64,000 bases of DNA from positions 1 to 64,000 of the forward strand of contig JACKHN010000023.1 in assembly GCA_020638975.1 (NCBI GenBank). Reading direction: 5' to 3'. The DNA comes from Planctomycetaceae bacterium. Its GTDB lineage: Bacteria; Planctomycetota; Planctomycetia; Pirellulales; Pirellulaceae. Under the pieces are notes generated by a model, which did not search any database, had not been told where the DNA came from, and worked only from the letters and a program-made list of their open reading frames with translations. Position numbers and translations under genes: made by a program. Within the stretch, counting starts at the first letter, position 1. The number at the start of each line of letters is the position of its first letter. This document shows, in pieces, positions 35,577 through 44,352 of the stretch.

Positions 35577-37022
35577 TTACTCGTCGTCGGCGGTGACCAC
35601 ATTATCGATCGAAATGTTCAAAGACCGGATCTTGTTACGCAAGCTGCCTCGCGTGATGCCTAATCGCTCGGCGGCTTTGGATTGGTTTCCGTTGGTCTCT
35701 GAAAGCACGTGTGTCAACAAGTGCCGCTCCATCCACTGCAACGCATCTCCGTACCGATCTGCGGATTGATTAGACGAAAGCTTGTCCAGGAAGGCACCGA
35801 AGTCCAACTCGTCACGATGACCTGCATCTTTGCTCGACCCGACCGTATCTTCTGCTCTGGCGACTTCATCGGGAAGAAACTCGGGGACGAGGACAGGTCC
35901 CGTTGCCATCAACATCGCCTTGCGCAACACGCCTTGCAGTTCGCGTATGTTGCCCGGCCACGGTGAACTCGTCAGGATCTTCATGGCTTCGTCGGAGATA
36001 CCCGTAATCTGTTTCTGGAGCTTCTTGTTGAAGATCGCGAGAAAATATTCCAAGAGCAATTTGATGTCATTGCCGCGCTCGCGAAGTGGAGGAAGCTCAA
36101 TCTCAAAGGTATTCAGGCGATGAAACAGATCGAGACGGAACTCGTTATCTTTGATCATCTGTTCGAGATCGCGATTGGTCGCCGAGATGATGCGAACATC
36201 GGTTTCAATGGTTTCCGTGCCGCCCACTCGCTCGAACTTCTGTTCCTGCAGCAGTCGCAGCACCTTACTCTGAGTGGAAGGAGACATATCGCCGATCTCG
36301 TCCAAAAAGATCGTGCCGCCGTTACACTGCTCGAACTTTCCGATGTGTCGTCGTTCGGCCCCTGTGAACGCTCCCTTCTCGTGTCCGAACAATTCGCTTT
36401 CCAAAAGTGTGTCGGACAATGCAGCGCAATTGATTGCCATGAAGCACTCGCCTTTGCGTGCGCTATGGTGATAAATCGCGCGGGCCACAAGTTCCTTCCC
36501 CGTACCGCTTTCACCTCGAATGAGAACGGCAACATCTTGAGGAGCCACTCGACCGATCTGCTTATAGACGTCCATCACCGCAGCACTGCGACCGACCATG
36601 GCGTCACCTTGCTCGGCTGGCGTCGAGGCATCTTGCATGTGGACCGGCGATTGCATCAAACGGCGAGTCTCGAAAGCGCGTTCTACGATATCCTGAACAT
36701 GCTGCTTGTCCAGCGGTTTTAGCAAGTAGTCATAAGCACCACGAGTCATGGCATTAATTGCCGTATCGCTGTCATCCAACGCGGTGATGAAAATGATCGG
36801 TAGCTTGGCGTCCAGGTGTTTGACTTGTGTTGCTACTTCCAAGCCATTCGCCTCGGGCAACATGATGTCCAGCAACAGCGCATCGGGCTCGTCCCGCTTA
36901 ATCGACTCCATGCCCTCGTCCGCAGTTCCGGCTGTCAGAACCGATACATTCGAGTCTTCGAATGACTTTTCTACTAATCGCAGAACGCTGCGGTCGTCGT
37001 CAATGACAAGTAATTTCGGCAT
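35577..37022 (-). CDS. NtrC-family sigma-54-dependent response regulator
   Basis: A 481-aa activator. Receiver domain 1-120 has Asp52 (LLLDIMLPEANG) and the KP motif. The AAA+ domain (about 145-380) has Walker A GESGTGKE, the sigma-54 contact GAFTGA in HEKGAFTGAERRH, Walker B GGTIFLDEIGDM and FRLDLFHRLN. A Fis-type helix-turn-helix (NGNQSKAAERLGITRGSLRNKIRSL) closes it. It is fully equipped to drive sigma-54 promoters and is the only enhancer-binding protein in this window, while eleven candidate -24/-12 sites lie around it. It converges with the kinase at 31359. No sigma-54 site was found in front of its own gene. Confidence 0.95.
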   Translation of the reverse strand: MPKLLVIDDDRSVLRLVEKSFEDSNVSVLTAGTADEGMESIKRDEPDALLLDIMLPEANGLEVATQVKHLDAKLPIIFITALDDSDTAINAMTRGAYDYLLKPLDKQHVQDIVERAFETRRLMQSPVHMQDASTPAEQGDAMVGRSAAVMDVYKQIGRVAPQDVAVLIRGESGTGKELVARAIYHHSARKGECFMAINCAALSDTLLESELFGHEKGAFTGAERRHIGKFEQCNGGTIFLDEIGDMSPSTQSKVLRLLQEQKFERVGGTETIETDVRIISATNRDLEQMIKDNEFRLDLFHRLNTFEIELPPLRERGNDIKLLLEYFLAIFNKKLQKQITGISDEAMKILTSSPWPGNIRELQGVLRKAMLMATGPVLVPEFLPDEVARAEDTVGSSKDAGHRDELDFGAFLDKLSSNQSADRYGDALQWMERHLLTHVLSETNGNQSKAAERLGITRGSLRNKIRSLNISIDNVVTADDE

Positions 37023-37215
37023 GACTGGGCTCCTGGTGCAAGATTTGCACTATTCTAGGAAAGTCGCCAACGAGTCGATATGCCCCCTGCAAAGCACCCT
37101 CTTGTTGTTACCACCGTTCCGCCGGTGGGAGCTGCTGGGCGACAATTGGCCGTTTGATTCTCATACATGAAGCATACGTAATCTAGTCTCTTGAGATCCA
37201 CCGGGAGTCTGCAGT

Positions 37216-38526
37216 TTGAATACATACCTTGCTAATTTGTGGGATGCGTTGCGAACGAGCTTTTGGTTCGTGCCCGCGGTGTTGGGTTGCATCGCGATCT
37301 TTGGCTCGCTCCTGCTCCCGGAGATAGACGACCGCATCCCGGACGAATGGATCGTGTGGCTACAGACAACCACTCCCGCGGCCCGTTCCACTTTGTCGGC
37401 CATTGCCGCCGCGATGATGACCGTAGCTGGCACTGTCTTCTCGATTACGGTCGTCACACTTTCCCTAACTTCGCAACAGTTCGGGCCGCGGCTTTTACGG
37501 TCCTTCATGCTTGACTTTCCGACACAGTTGACAATCGGCACCTTTCTTTCGACCGGCGTCTATTGCCTGTTAATCTTGAGAATCGTCGAGCAGCACGAGC
37601 CTGTTTCCGTACCTCACTTGTCCGTGGCCTTTGCGGTTGGATTGACCGTTGCGAGCATGGGGCTGTTAATCTTCTTCGTACACCACGTCGCAGTTCTCAT
37701 TCAAGCGCCACACATCGTCGCAGCGGTGGCACAGGACTTGGACAGTTCGATTGTGCGATTGTTTCCGGACCGCATCGGACAACCGAGCTCGCCCGACGAC
37801 CAGACAAATGCGACTGCTAACGAGCAACGAAATAGTCTCAGCGGGGACTTCGTGGAGATCGCTTCCCTCAGCGAAGGCTATCTTCAGGCCATCGACAACG
37901 ACGGCTTGTTACATTTCGCCGAAAAGCACAACTTGATCATTAAGGTGCTCAGACGACCTGGGCAGTACATCAGCTGCGGTGATGTTCTTGGTCGGATTTG
38001 GCACTGTGAGGAAGAAGATCAGAAAGTCACCGAGAAAGTGAACGAGTTCTTCATCGTGGGGATGCGACGAACGCCGCGCCAAGACGTCGAGTGTGCGATT
38101 GATGAACTGGTCGAGGTTGCGGTTCGCTCGCTGTCGCCCGGGATCAACGATCCATTTACTGCCATCAACTGTATAGATCGATTGCGATCGGCCTTGGGAC
38201 GACTCGCAGAACGCGAAATCCCGGACGCACTCCGTTGTGATCGCAAAGGGAAACTGCGTGTGATCGCTCGACCCGTTACCTTTCCGGAAGTGATGGCAGC
38301 GGCTTTTAATCAGATCCGCCAATACGGCAGCAATTGTCCCGCAGTGATGATTCGGATGCTCGAGGCATTCGAGTCAATCTTAATGCACACGTCACGTCCG
38401 GGCGATCGACAAGCCGTCCTGAATCATGCCGACATGGTAATGCGGGCTGCTGAAAACGCGATCACAGAGAAATCCGATCTGGATGATGTCCGCGAGGCAC
38501 ACGGACGACTTGCGAGTCATTCGTAG
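37216..38526 (+). CDS. DUF2254 membrane protein
   Basis: A 436-aa protein beginning at TTG 37216, supported by GGGAG about 9 nt upstream; no ATG occurs in frame near the start. The DUF2254 pattern is clear: an N-terminal helix (FWFVPAVLGCIAIFGSLLLP), STLSAIAAAMMTVAGTVFSITVVTLSL, then SQQFGPRLLRSFM, with four membrane helices in the first 180 residues and a cytoplasmic half after them. It contains SPGINDPFTAINCIDRL, another family hallmark. The function of DUF2254 is unknown. It is followed by a family 1 MITE. Confidence 0.9.
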   Translation: MNTYLANLWDALRTSFWFVPAVLGCIAIFGSLLLPEIDDRIPDEWIVWLQTTTPAARSTLSAIAAAMMTVAGTVFSITVVTLSLTSQQFGPRLLRSFMLDFPTQLTIGTFLSTGVYCLLILRIVEQHEPVSVPHLSVAFAVGLTVASMGLLIFFVHHVAVLIQAPHIVAAVAQDLDSSIVRLFPDRIGQPSSPDDQTNATANEQRNSLSGDFVEIASLSEGYLQAIDNDGLLHFAEKHNLIIKVLRRPGQYISCGDVLGRIWHCEEEDQKVTEKVNEFFIVGMRRTPRQDVECAIDELVEVAVRSLSPGINDPFTAINCIDRLRSALGRLAEREIPDALRCDRKGKLRVIARPVTFPEVMAAAFNQIRQYGSNCPAVMIRMLEAFESILMHTSRPGDRQAVLNHADMVMRAAENAITEKSDLDDVREAHGRLASHS

Positions 38527-38590
38527 CTCGGTCGGCCTCGGCCTATGCTGCTGCAAGTTCATGCTGACGTTGAATCGCGTTCCACGTCCT

Positions 38591-38706
38591 TTAGCATCGG
38601 CCAAACAATTACTGTCGCAAAACTCTTGTGGGATAGGCTTCCAGCCTGTCAATTCAGTCATGACAGGCTAGAAGCCTATCCCACTTATTGTTTGGGCGGT
38701 GCTTAG
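38591..38706 (+). repeat. MITE-like element, family 1 (copy 3, intact)
   Basis: A 116-bp reference copy. Ends TTAGCATCGG and CGGTGCTTAG are imperfect inverted repeats over about 20 bp; the centre folds as GTGGGATAGGCTTCCAGCC paired with GGCTAGAAGCCTATCCCAC around TGTCAATTCAGTCATGACA. Confidence 0.85.
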
Positions 38707-38718
38707 CGGTCGTTCCGC

Positions 38719-38731
38719 GACCAATTTGGTC
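38719..38731. promoter_or_regulatory. Candidate enhancer-binding palindrome upstream of 38830
   Basis: GACCAA-T-TTGGTC, a perfect 13-bp palindrome, 98 bp upstream of the sigma-54 site and 12 bp beyond the MITE end. Confidence 0.4.
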
Positions 38732-38829
38732 AATCGGTTGGCTCCAAGGGAATCACGTCAGCCCGGCACCAGACGAGTTCCGCTGCAGGCAACTAGCCGA
38801 AACGAGCAACTTCGGTCAATCGTGAACAT

Positions 38830-38844
38830 TGGCACGACGATTGC
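38830..38844 (+). promoter_or_regulatory. Sigma-54 promoter for 38897-39097
   Basis: Reads TGGCAC-GACGA-TTGC, a perfect consensus match. It is 53 bp upstream of the ATG. Confidence 0.75.
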
Positions 38845-38896
38845 GAAATGGCGGTGTTATCAATATCACTCCACACCCCCGTAGAGGATTGAAGTC

Positions 38897-39097
38897 ATGA
38901 CCACAGCAACTTGCAGCCGCTCGATTCGCCCATCGGAATCTTTCACGCAACCCATGCAGGTACGCGACCGTATTGAACAGGTCCGCGCAAGCTGGAGTCC
39001 AGCCGAGCAACGTCGTCGTGCCGAACTCGCGAGGCAACGGCAAGAGCAGCTATTGCAATTGCTGGCCACCAGTTCAGCATTATTGCGATCCGCGTAA
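38897..39097 (+). CDS. Small basic helical protein, unrecognised
   Basis: A 66-aa protein rich in Arg, Gln and Leu. The second half (AEQRRRAELARQRQEQLLQLLATSSALL) is predicted helical. AGAGG lies upstream of the ATG, and a perfect sigma-54 promoter stands 53 bp before it, which is the main reason to believe in the gene. No family known to me. It converges with the short membrane protein gene at 39120. Confidence 0.65.
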   Translation: MTTATCSRSIRPSESFTQPMQVRDRIEQVRASWSPAEQRRRAELARQRQEQLLQLLATSSALLRSA

Positions 39098-39119
39098 TGC
39101 CACCAAGCCAACGACAAAC

Positions 39120-39371
39120 TTACAGCATCGGCTTGGTTCGGTTGGCAAGGAATTGGATTACGGCGCGAACGCACGAGGTTAGCAGAAACACGCTTAGCAG
39201 GATCGCAAATAGAAGCGCTACGGCTATTGTCACGCCGTTGAATGTCGCTACTGCACGCGATAATCCGAGGACCGCACAGATTACGGTCAGCAGAAAGACT
39301 CCTAATCCAGAGTACAGCAGAATCACCGTCGCTTGGCTGAGCTTTCGGTAGAAGTAATCGAATGTTTCCAT
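39120..39371 (-). CDS. Small two-helix membrane protein
   Basis: An 83-aa protein if started at ATG 39371 (METFDYFYRKLSQ). The same frame extends to 39533, but that would place its start next to the palindrome at 39524-39546, so I prefer the shorter form. Two membrane helices: VILLYSGLGVFLLTVICAVLGL and IAVALLFAILLSVFLLTSCV, then a basic tail NRTKPML. No ribosome-binding site stands out for either start. Family unknown. Confidence 0.6.
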   Translation of the reverse strand: METFDYFYRKLSQATVILLYSGLGVFLLTVICAVLGLSRAVATFNGVTIAVALLFAILLSVFLLTSCVRAVIQFLANRTKPML

Positions 39372-39523
39372 CGAAGGTTGCTTTCGAGGATGTTGGAATC
39401 TGGGAGCTTCTATCTCCGTGTTCGCCGAATTAGACCGCGAGCTTGCCTTCATCGTACCGAAAGCCGCGTTTTGTTGCTCAACACGTCGCAGCAATTCGCC
39501 TGCGATGCAACGTATCGCGTCCT

Positions 39524-39546
39524 GATTGGTCACCTGGTGACCAATC
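39524..39546. promoter_or_regulatory. Candidate enhancer-binding palindrome upstream of 39627
   Basis: GATTGGTCACC-T-GGTGACCAATC: 11-bp perfect arms, the longest of this class in the window, 81 bp upstream of a perfect sigma-54 site. Confidence 0.5.
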
Positions 39547-39626
39547 TGCTCGTCGGGCAGTCACTTTCACAGTGCCGTGTTCAGTAATGGCCTTTGATCG
39601 GGCCCCCTTCCCCCACCGGACCATGT

Positions 39627-39641
39627 TGGCACGGGCATTGC
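39627..39641 (+). promoter_or_regulatory. Sigma-54 promoter for the 39750-41870 gene group
   Basis: Reads TGGCAC-GGGCA-TTGC, a perfect consensus match. Transcription would start near 39653, upstream of all possible starts of the baeRF-type gene. Confidence 0.75.
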
Positions 39642-39749
39642 TTCTAACAGATAGACGTTATTGCAGCGTGGTACCGAGTTATGGGGTACCGCAAGGCCGC
39701 CTCGAATTCGCTCGCCCGGAAGATGCGAGCCTTAAATGGAGATACTTAC

Positions 39750-40916
39750 GTGATATTGACCAAACAGACCGTGAACGAACTGGTGCGACAGAGTGCTGAA
39801 ACGTGCGTGTCACTTTACATGCCAAGTCATCAAGCGGGACGCGAGCAGCGACAGAACCAAATTCGCTTCAAGAATCTTGTCGCTGACGCCGAGGAGCTGT
39901 TGGCACACGAGCCCAATGCTGCGGAAGCCAATATTCTGTTGGGACGGATACAGCACATTGCCGAAGATAAAGACCACGTCATCTGGCAGCATCCGGCAAG
40001 TGGTTTAGCCGTTCTCGCGACTCCGCAAGACATTCGCTTCTTTCATCTGCCGGTTGAAGTGAAGGAGCAAGTTCATGTGGGCGAGCGTTTCTATTTGAAA
40101 CCACTACTGCCGATTATCCAATCAGATGGACGCTACTTCGCAGTTGCAGTCAGCCAAAAGCAAGTGCGGTTATTCGAAGGCACGCGTAACTCGATTCGTG
40201 AGTTGCATCCCAAATCCTTGCCTTCCGACTTGGAAGACGCTCTCAATATTGACGAGTATGTGTCGACGTTGCAGTTCCACAGCCACCCACATGGAAACTC
40301 TGCGGAGGCGATCTATCACGGCCACGGAGGTGCCGGCAACGATGATGCGGAGATCGTGCAGTTCTTCCATCGACTGGACGACGCGATCGGCAACTTTCTG
40401 AGCGGCCAAACCGATCCGTTGATCTTCATCGGCGTCGAGGAATTGTTTCCAATATTTAAGGAGTGTGTAAAGTATCCGCATCTTGCTGAAGAGGCGGTCG
40501 AGGGCAACTTCGATGACGTGCCCGCAGAAACGCTACACCAATCCGTCTTGGAGAAAGTCCAACCGTACTTCGATCGGCAAATCGACGGAGCAATCGAATC
40601 GATTGAAGAAGCCTATCGGCGCGATCGCGTATGCAGTGACGTCGAACCATTACTGCGAGCTGCCGAGCGTGGAGCCGTCGACACCCTCTTGTTGCGCAAA
40701 GGCGCGAGTTGCTGGGGACAACTGGATGTCGATGGACATGTTGAAGTCCACGACGAACCTCAAGTAACGAGCCTGGATCTGCTGGATGAAGCCGCCTTCG
40801 AGACGCTGACCAGTGGCGGCAAGGTGTTCATTCTCGAAGACGACCGCTTTCCAGAAATCGATTCGCCCTGCGCCGCCCTGTTGCGTCTTCCCGTCCAAGC
40901 CGCCACGGCCAATTGA
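39750..40916 (+). CDS. baeRF-type (bacterial archaeo-eukaryotic release factor-like) protein
   Basis: 388 aa from GTG 39750, chosen because GGAGA lies 7 nt upstream and homologues begin with the equivalent of LVRQSAETCVSLYMPSHQAGREQRQNQIRFKNLV. ATGs at 39681 and 39723 are in frame alternatives. The body (FFHLPVEVKEQVHVGERFYLKPLLPII, FAVAVSQKQVRLFEGTRNSI, and a C-terminal eRF1/L7Ae-like part with DTLLLRKGASCWGQLD) fits the baeRF7-like family of release-factor-like proteins, inferred to act on stalled or hibernating ribosomes. A His-rich insert (HSHPHGNSAEAIYHGHGG) replaces part of the catalytic loop. It heads a group of four genes behind the sigma-54 site at 39627. Confidence 0.8.
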   Translation: MILTKQTVNELVRQSAETCVSLYMPSHQAGREQRQNQIRFKNLVADAEELLAHEPNAAEANILLGRIQHIAEDKDHVIWQHPASGLAVLATPQDIRFFHLPVEVKEQVHVGERFYLKPLLPIIQSDGRYFAVAVSQKQVRLFEGTRNSIRELHPKSLPSDLEDALNIDEYVSTLQFHSHPHGNSAEAIYHGHGGAGNDDAEIVQFFHRLDDAIGNFLSGQTDPLIFIGVEELFPIFKECVKYPHLAEEAVEGNFDDVPAETLHQSVLEKVQPYFDRQIDGAIESIEEAYRRDRVCSDVEPLLRAAERGAVDTLLLRKGASCWGQLDVDGHVEVHDEPQVTSLDLLDEAAFETLTSGGKVFILEDDRFPEIDSPCAALLRLPVQAATAN

Positions 40917-40973
40917 AGACATGCCCCGCATGGAAACCCTATCCCGTTCAACCACCCCATTGGAGACTTAACG

Positions 40974-41144
40974 ATGCCACTCGAACCTCATTCACCAGAA
41001 ACTGGCGACATGTACCGTTGTGAAAAATGCAACATGGAGATTCACGTCACGAAGGGTTGCGAATGTGAAGAAGGATGTGCCGCATTCACTTGTTGCGGGC
41101 AACCAATGAAAGACGTGACCTCGCTGCCCGTCCAAAACCCATAG
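40974..41144 (+). CDS. Small cysteine-rich metal-binding protein
   Basis: A 56-aa protein. It has seven Cys in the pattern CxxC-CxC-C-CC (YRCEKCN, KGCECEEGC, FTCCGQPMKDV). This resembles desulforedoxin or desulfoferrodoxin N-terminal knuckles, including the closing CCGxPM motif, with an inserted CxCxxxC loop. It probably binds iron or zinc. GGAG lies 8 nt before the ATG. It follows the baeRF gene by 57 bp and is probably co-transcribed. A redox-sensing or oxidative-stress role is inference. Confidence 0.75.
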   Translation: MPLEPHSPETGDMYRCEKCNMEIHVTKGCECEEGCAAFTCCGQPMKDVTSLPVQNP

Positions 41145-41234
41145 CTCACGAAAGCGAGTTGTCATTCATCATGACTGCGTTACCGTGCCAGTGACGTTGT
41201 CGCTACCAAACCGCAAACTCGAAGGAGAAGCAAC

Positions 41235-41456
41235 ATGCATGATGCAGTTTGTGAACCACACGTTAGAGACGATCCACCGGATTCACAACCCGATTTGCCG
41301 CCACCCTCGCGGCCAACTCCCGGTACACCGAAGCCTGGCGACCCGCCTGGCCAACCGCGCCCGGGTGATCCGCCACCGACGAAACCAAGCCCCGGCTCTC
41401 CCGGGCCAACTCGACCACAAACACTGGCACGGCTGTCCTGCTCGCTCGGAAACTGA
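41235..41456 (+). CDS. Proline-rich small protein
   Basis: A 73-aa protein. After MHDAVCEPHVRDDPPDS it is a run of Pro/Gly/Asp/Thr units (PGTPKPGDPPGQPRPGDPP), probably disordered. AAGGAG is 7 nt before the ATG, an unusually good site, and the spacing fits the surrounding gene group. Composition alone would not convince; context raises the odds. Function unknown. Confidence 0.5.
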   Translation: MHDAVCEPHVRDDPPDSQPDLPPPSRPTPGTPKPGDPPGQPRPGDPPPTKPSPGSPGPTRPQTLARLSCSLGN

Positions 41457-41513
41457 TCAGCGAGGCGAAACGCCGCAAGTCCTACAAGTCCTCAACGTAA
41501 GGAAAAATGAACG

Positions 41514-41870
41514 ATGAGTAGCGAAGATATTTTGCAAGATCCCACCAACCGAATCGTGGCGGTGTTCGATGAAGCTCAAGACGCCCAGTTGGCGCGGGAA
41601 GCTTGCGTAGCAGCCGGGATCCAAGCTTCTCAGATCCGCGTATTCCACGGCGCTGAAGACGGCGACAATGTCGATACTTCAGCAAAGTGGTTCGCCGATA
41701 CGGACGAGGAAATTGCCAGGTATCAACACGAACTTCGAGCGGGAAACACGGTGATTTCAATTCCCATCGAAGATGGCGAATGCCGCGAAGAAGTTCATGC
41801 GATCCTTCAGAAGCACAATGCGAGACTAATTACTCACTTTGGTCAGTGGGTCACGGAGATGATGAAGTAG
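41514..41870 (+). CDS. Hypothetical alpha/beta protein, possibly general-stress-protein-17M-like
   Basis: A 118-aa soluble protein. Alternating strand and helix are visible: NRIVAVFDEAQDAQLAREACVAAGI, then IRVFHGAEDG, GNTVISIPIEDGECREEVHAILQKHNARLI, HFGQWV. The repeat of helix after strand resembles a ferredoxin-like fold, as in GsiB/YflT-type (17M) proteins, but I cannot assign it firmly. AAGGAAA stands before the ATG at 41514. Last gene of the group behind the sigma-54 site at 39627; a strong palindrome follows at 41899. Confidence 0.7.
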   Translation: MSSEDILQDPTNRIVAVFDEAQDAQLAREACVAAGIQASQIRVFHGAEDGDNVDTSAKWFADTDEEIARYQHELRAGNTVISIPIEDGECREEVHAILQKHNARLITHFGQWVTEMMK

Positions 41871-41898
41871 AAGGAATTAATAGTCTGGTCGGCACGAA

Positions 41899-41971
41899 GG
41901 GGTCGGGAATCTTTTTCGGTCGCAGACTCTTCTATTTGAGAACACGATCACCGAAAAAGACTCCCGACCCC
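41899..41971. repeat. Long inverted repeat / hairpin
   Basis: Arms 41899-41920 and 41950-41971 (GGGGTCGGGAATCTTTTTCG paired with CGAAAAAGACTCCCGACCCC) match at 21 of 22 positions around a 29-nt loop. It lies between the small-gene group and the MscS gene and may be a terminator; its A/T core also looks like a dispersed repeat. Confidence 0.75.
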
Positions 41972-42034
41972 GACTCGTCGCAACTTTACGCAAAGCTATT
42001 AAGAAGAGTGGCCGACTTCTATCTTTAACAGCCG

Positions 42035-43309
42035 ATGAGGGAAGAACCATTGCACTTACTACGAACAACTTTGTGGATCTGCCTTCTTTGCGGCGTCGTA
42101 ACGCCGCTCGCCGCGCAGGATGATGATGCAACCAACTCAGCGCAGGCTGAAGATGCGAAGCAAGTGACCGAACCGGACGTGGCCGAGCACGTCGCGGTCA
42201 ATGCAGTGGCTTCCGATCTCGCAATCGAAACGCGACTGACAGACATACTGAATGCGACGAAATGGTTCGATCAAGTCACGGTCGAAGTCCGCGACAGCGT
42301 CGCTTTCATCGACGGTACTGCTGTGGATGATGCACGCAAGGAGTGGGCCGGTCAGCTCGCTCGGAATACAGAAGGGGTTGCAGCGGTTGTTAACCAAATC
42401 GAAGTCAAAAAGATCATCAACTTGTCCGAGACTGCAAACGTTGTCGCGACCAGCGTACGGACTCTGTGGGAAGATCTTCTCGTCCGATCTCCTCTATTGC
42501 TCGTTGGTTTGCTCGTTCTGATGTTTACGGCACTCGTGAATTCGCTGGCTCAAACGATTGGAAAACGCGTTGCGAAACGGAGTCGATTGCGAGGAAGTCT
42601 ACAGGACTTAATTCTACAGCTAGTGACAATCGCAGTATGGACCGTGGGGCTGATGTTGGCGGCAGTCATTGTCTTCCCCGGCATGACTCCCGCCAAAGCG
42701 CTTACTGTGCTGGGACTGGGCTCGGTGGCAATCGGCTTTGCGTTCAAAGACATTTTTGAAAACTTCTTCGCTGGTATCCTGATACTCTGGAAGTATCCCT
42801 TCGACAAAGGTGACTTTGTCGAGTGCAATGATGTCGTTGGCCGGATCGAAGACATCACGATCCGCATGACAATGATTCGCCAAGTGGATGGGCAGCTCGC
42901 GGTCGTCCCCAACGCGATGCTTTTCAAGAATCCGGTTGATGTGCTAACCAGTCGCAAGGTTCGTCGGACCACCGTCAATTGTGGTGTTGCGTACGATGCC
43001 GATCTCAATGAAGCGCGTGACGTGATTCAGAAGGCCGTCGAGAGTTGTTCTACAGTGAACACCGACGAGCCCGTCGAGATTTTCGCACGCGAGTTCGCTG
43101 ACTCGAGTATTAACTTCGAGGTCACATGGTGGACCGGAGCCACGCCACGAGAAATACGCGAATCCCGCGATGAGGTTGTACGTCAAGTCAAACAACGCCT
43201 CGACGATGCCAACATCGAGATTCCCTTCCCTCAGCGCACGCTGTGGTTGCCTGAACCCGTTCGCACAACTTCCGATGCGAGTAAAAAGCAAGCAGCTAGT
43301 CTCGGATAG
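42035..43309 (+). CDS. Mechanosensitive channel (MscS family) with periplasmic BON domain
   Basis: A 424-aa protein. A signal peptide (LLRTTLWICLLCGVVTPLAA) leads to a periplasmic BON domain (about 60-125, IETRLTDILNATKWFDQVTVEVRDSVAFIDG). Three membrane helices follow (150-240), then the MscS pore and beta domain: GLGSVAIGFAFKDIFENFFAGILIL, FVECNDVVGRIEDITIRMT, VVPNAMLFKNPV. MscS opens on hypo-osmotic shock. The BON fusion is a variant found in other MscS proteins and may bind lipid or peptidoglycan. It lies in the stress-gene region without its own recognisable sigma-54 site. Confidence 0.9.
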   Translation: MREEPLHLLRTTLWICLLCGVVTPLAAQDDDATNSAQAEDAKQVTEPDVAEHVAVNAVASDLAIETRLTDILNATKWFDQVTVEVRDSVAFIDGTAVDDARKEWAGQLARNTEGVAAVVNQIEVKKIINLSETANVVATSVRTLWEDLLVRSPLLLVGLLVLMFTALVNSLAQTIGKRVAKRSRLRGSLQDLILQLVTIAVWTVGLMLAAVIVFPGMTPAKALTVLGLGSVAIGFAFKDIFENFFAGILILWKYPFDKGDFVECNDVVGRIEDITIRMTMIRQVDGQLAVVPNAMLFKNPVDVLTSRKVRRTTVNCGVAYDADLNEARDVIQKAVESCSTVNTDEPVEIFAREFADSSINFEVTWWTGATPREIRESRDEVVRQVKQRLDDANIEIPFPQRTLWLPEPVRTTSDASKKQAASLG

Positions 43310-43417
43310 CATCGCCATGCTGAAAATCGGCGCCCTGGGCACAGGTCACTGGACGAGGCTCGTAAACCATCAGCTACGTTTCATCAGACTACTTCGCGTC
43401 CTGCTTGAGGGTTGAGC

Positions 43418-44131
43418 GTGCTTCAAGACTTACCACAATCCGCGCAGCCGCTTGTGATGTCCTATATCGGCCTCCGACGGGCCGTTGGTTTGAGCGGATT
43501 GCTACTGCCCATCTTGTTAGGGCCAGTGGGCTGGCTAGTATTCGGCATCGACATCCAAGACAACATGAGCAGCTACTATCATACGGCGCTGCGAGATGTC
43601 TTTGTGGGAGTGATGTGCTCGATTGGCATCTTTCTGTTTTGTTACCGTGGGCACGACTGGGTCGAAAACTGGACCGCCAATCTCGGCTGCGCGTTTGCAC
43701 TTGGCGTCGCCTTGTTTCCGCTTGATGCGAACAGCGACCCACTTCATCCGACGACGATTCCCGGTTATCTGCATTCGTTCTGTGGCGGAGCGTTCTTTCT
43801 CACGCTCGCATTCTATTCGCTATTTCATTTTCCAAGTTCTAAGCCGACCAACATCGAGCCAGAACCGCATGAACGGCAACGTGACTTCGTTTACCGGATA
43901 AGCGGCATCGTTATCCTGCTGAGTATGTTGGCAATGGGGACTTATTTGTTGTTGTTGCCACAAGAGTGGAAGGAGTTCTATGATCGATTCAACGCCATCT
44001 TCTGGCTGGAATGGATCGCCGTCTGGTCTTTCTCAGCGGCCTGGCTCACGAAAGGAAGGACGATCTTTGCTGACATCGCCATCGACCTGTTGGCACTCAC
44101 CCAGGAGCAACTTCTTGGCAACAACAATTGA
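43418..44131 (+). CDS. DUF998-like multi-helix membrane protein
   Basis: 237 aa from GTG 43418, which has GAGGG 7 nt upstream; the TTG at 43412 is also in frame. Six or seven helices: ILLGPVGWLVFGI, VFVGVMCSIGIFLFC, LGCAFALGVALFPL, HSFCGGAFFLTLAFYSLF, ISGIVILLSMLAMGTYLLLL and FWLEWIAVWSFSAAWLT. The pattern NMSSYYHTALRDVFVG and HSFCGGAFF is a recurring membrane-protein family of unknown function, distantly like DUF998. It is preceded by MscS with about 110 bp between. No catalytic motif was identified. Confidence 0.7.
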   Translation: MLQDLPQSAQPLVMSYIGLRRAVGLSGLLLPILLGPVGWLVFGIDIQDNMSSYYHTALRDVFVGVMCSIGIFLFCYRGHDWVENWTANLGCAFALGVALFPLDANSDPLHPTTIPGYLHSFCGGAFFLTLAFYSLFHFPSSKPTNIEPEPHERQRDFVYRISGIVILLSMLAMGTYLLLLPQEWKEFYDRFNAIFWLEWIAVWSFSAAWLTKGRTIFADIAIDLLALTQEQLLGNNN

Positions 44132-44352
44132 GGACCGTTCTGAAGCGAATCCCTGGCGTAGCGGCAATGTTCCGCAGAAGCGTACCACTCCCTGATCTAG
44201 CGACCCGGCTGAAAATAATGGTGGGAGCAGGGTGGATCCGAAAGCCCTCTCAAGTTTCTTCCGACGAGACACCTCGTTGACCCTCGTTGATAAGATGCCA
44301 GACTAAAAGGCTCCCGTCCGCCGCTCGAATCCACCGGCAAGGAACAACAACT

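Noticed and set aside
35327..35602. Minus-strand ORF of 91 codons containing NPKRKRG
   Set aside because: It reads through the perfect palindrome and the intergenic spacer; the phrase is a known spurious translation of such repeats.
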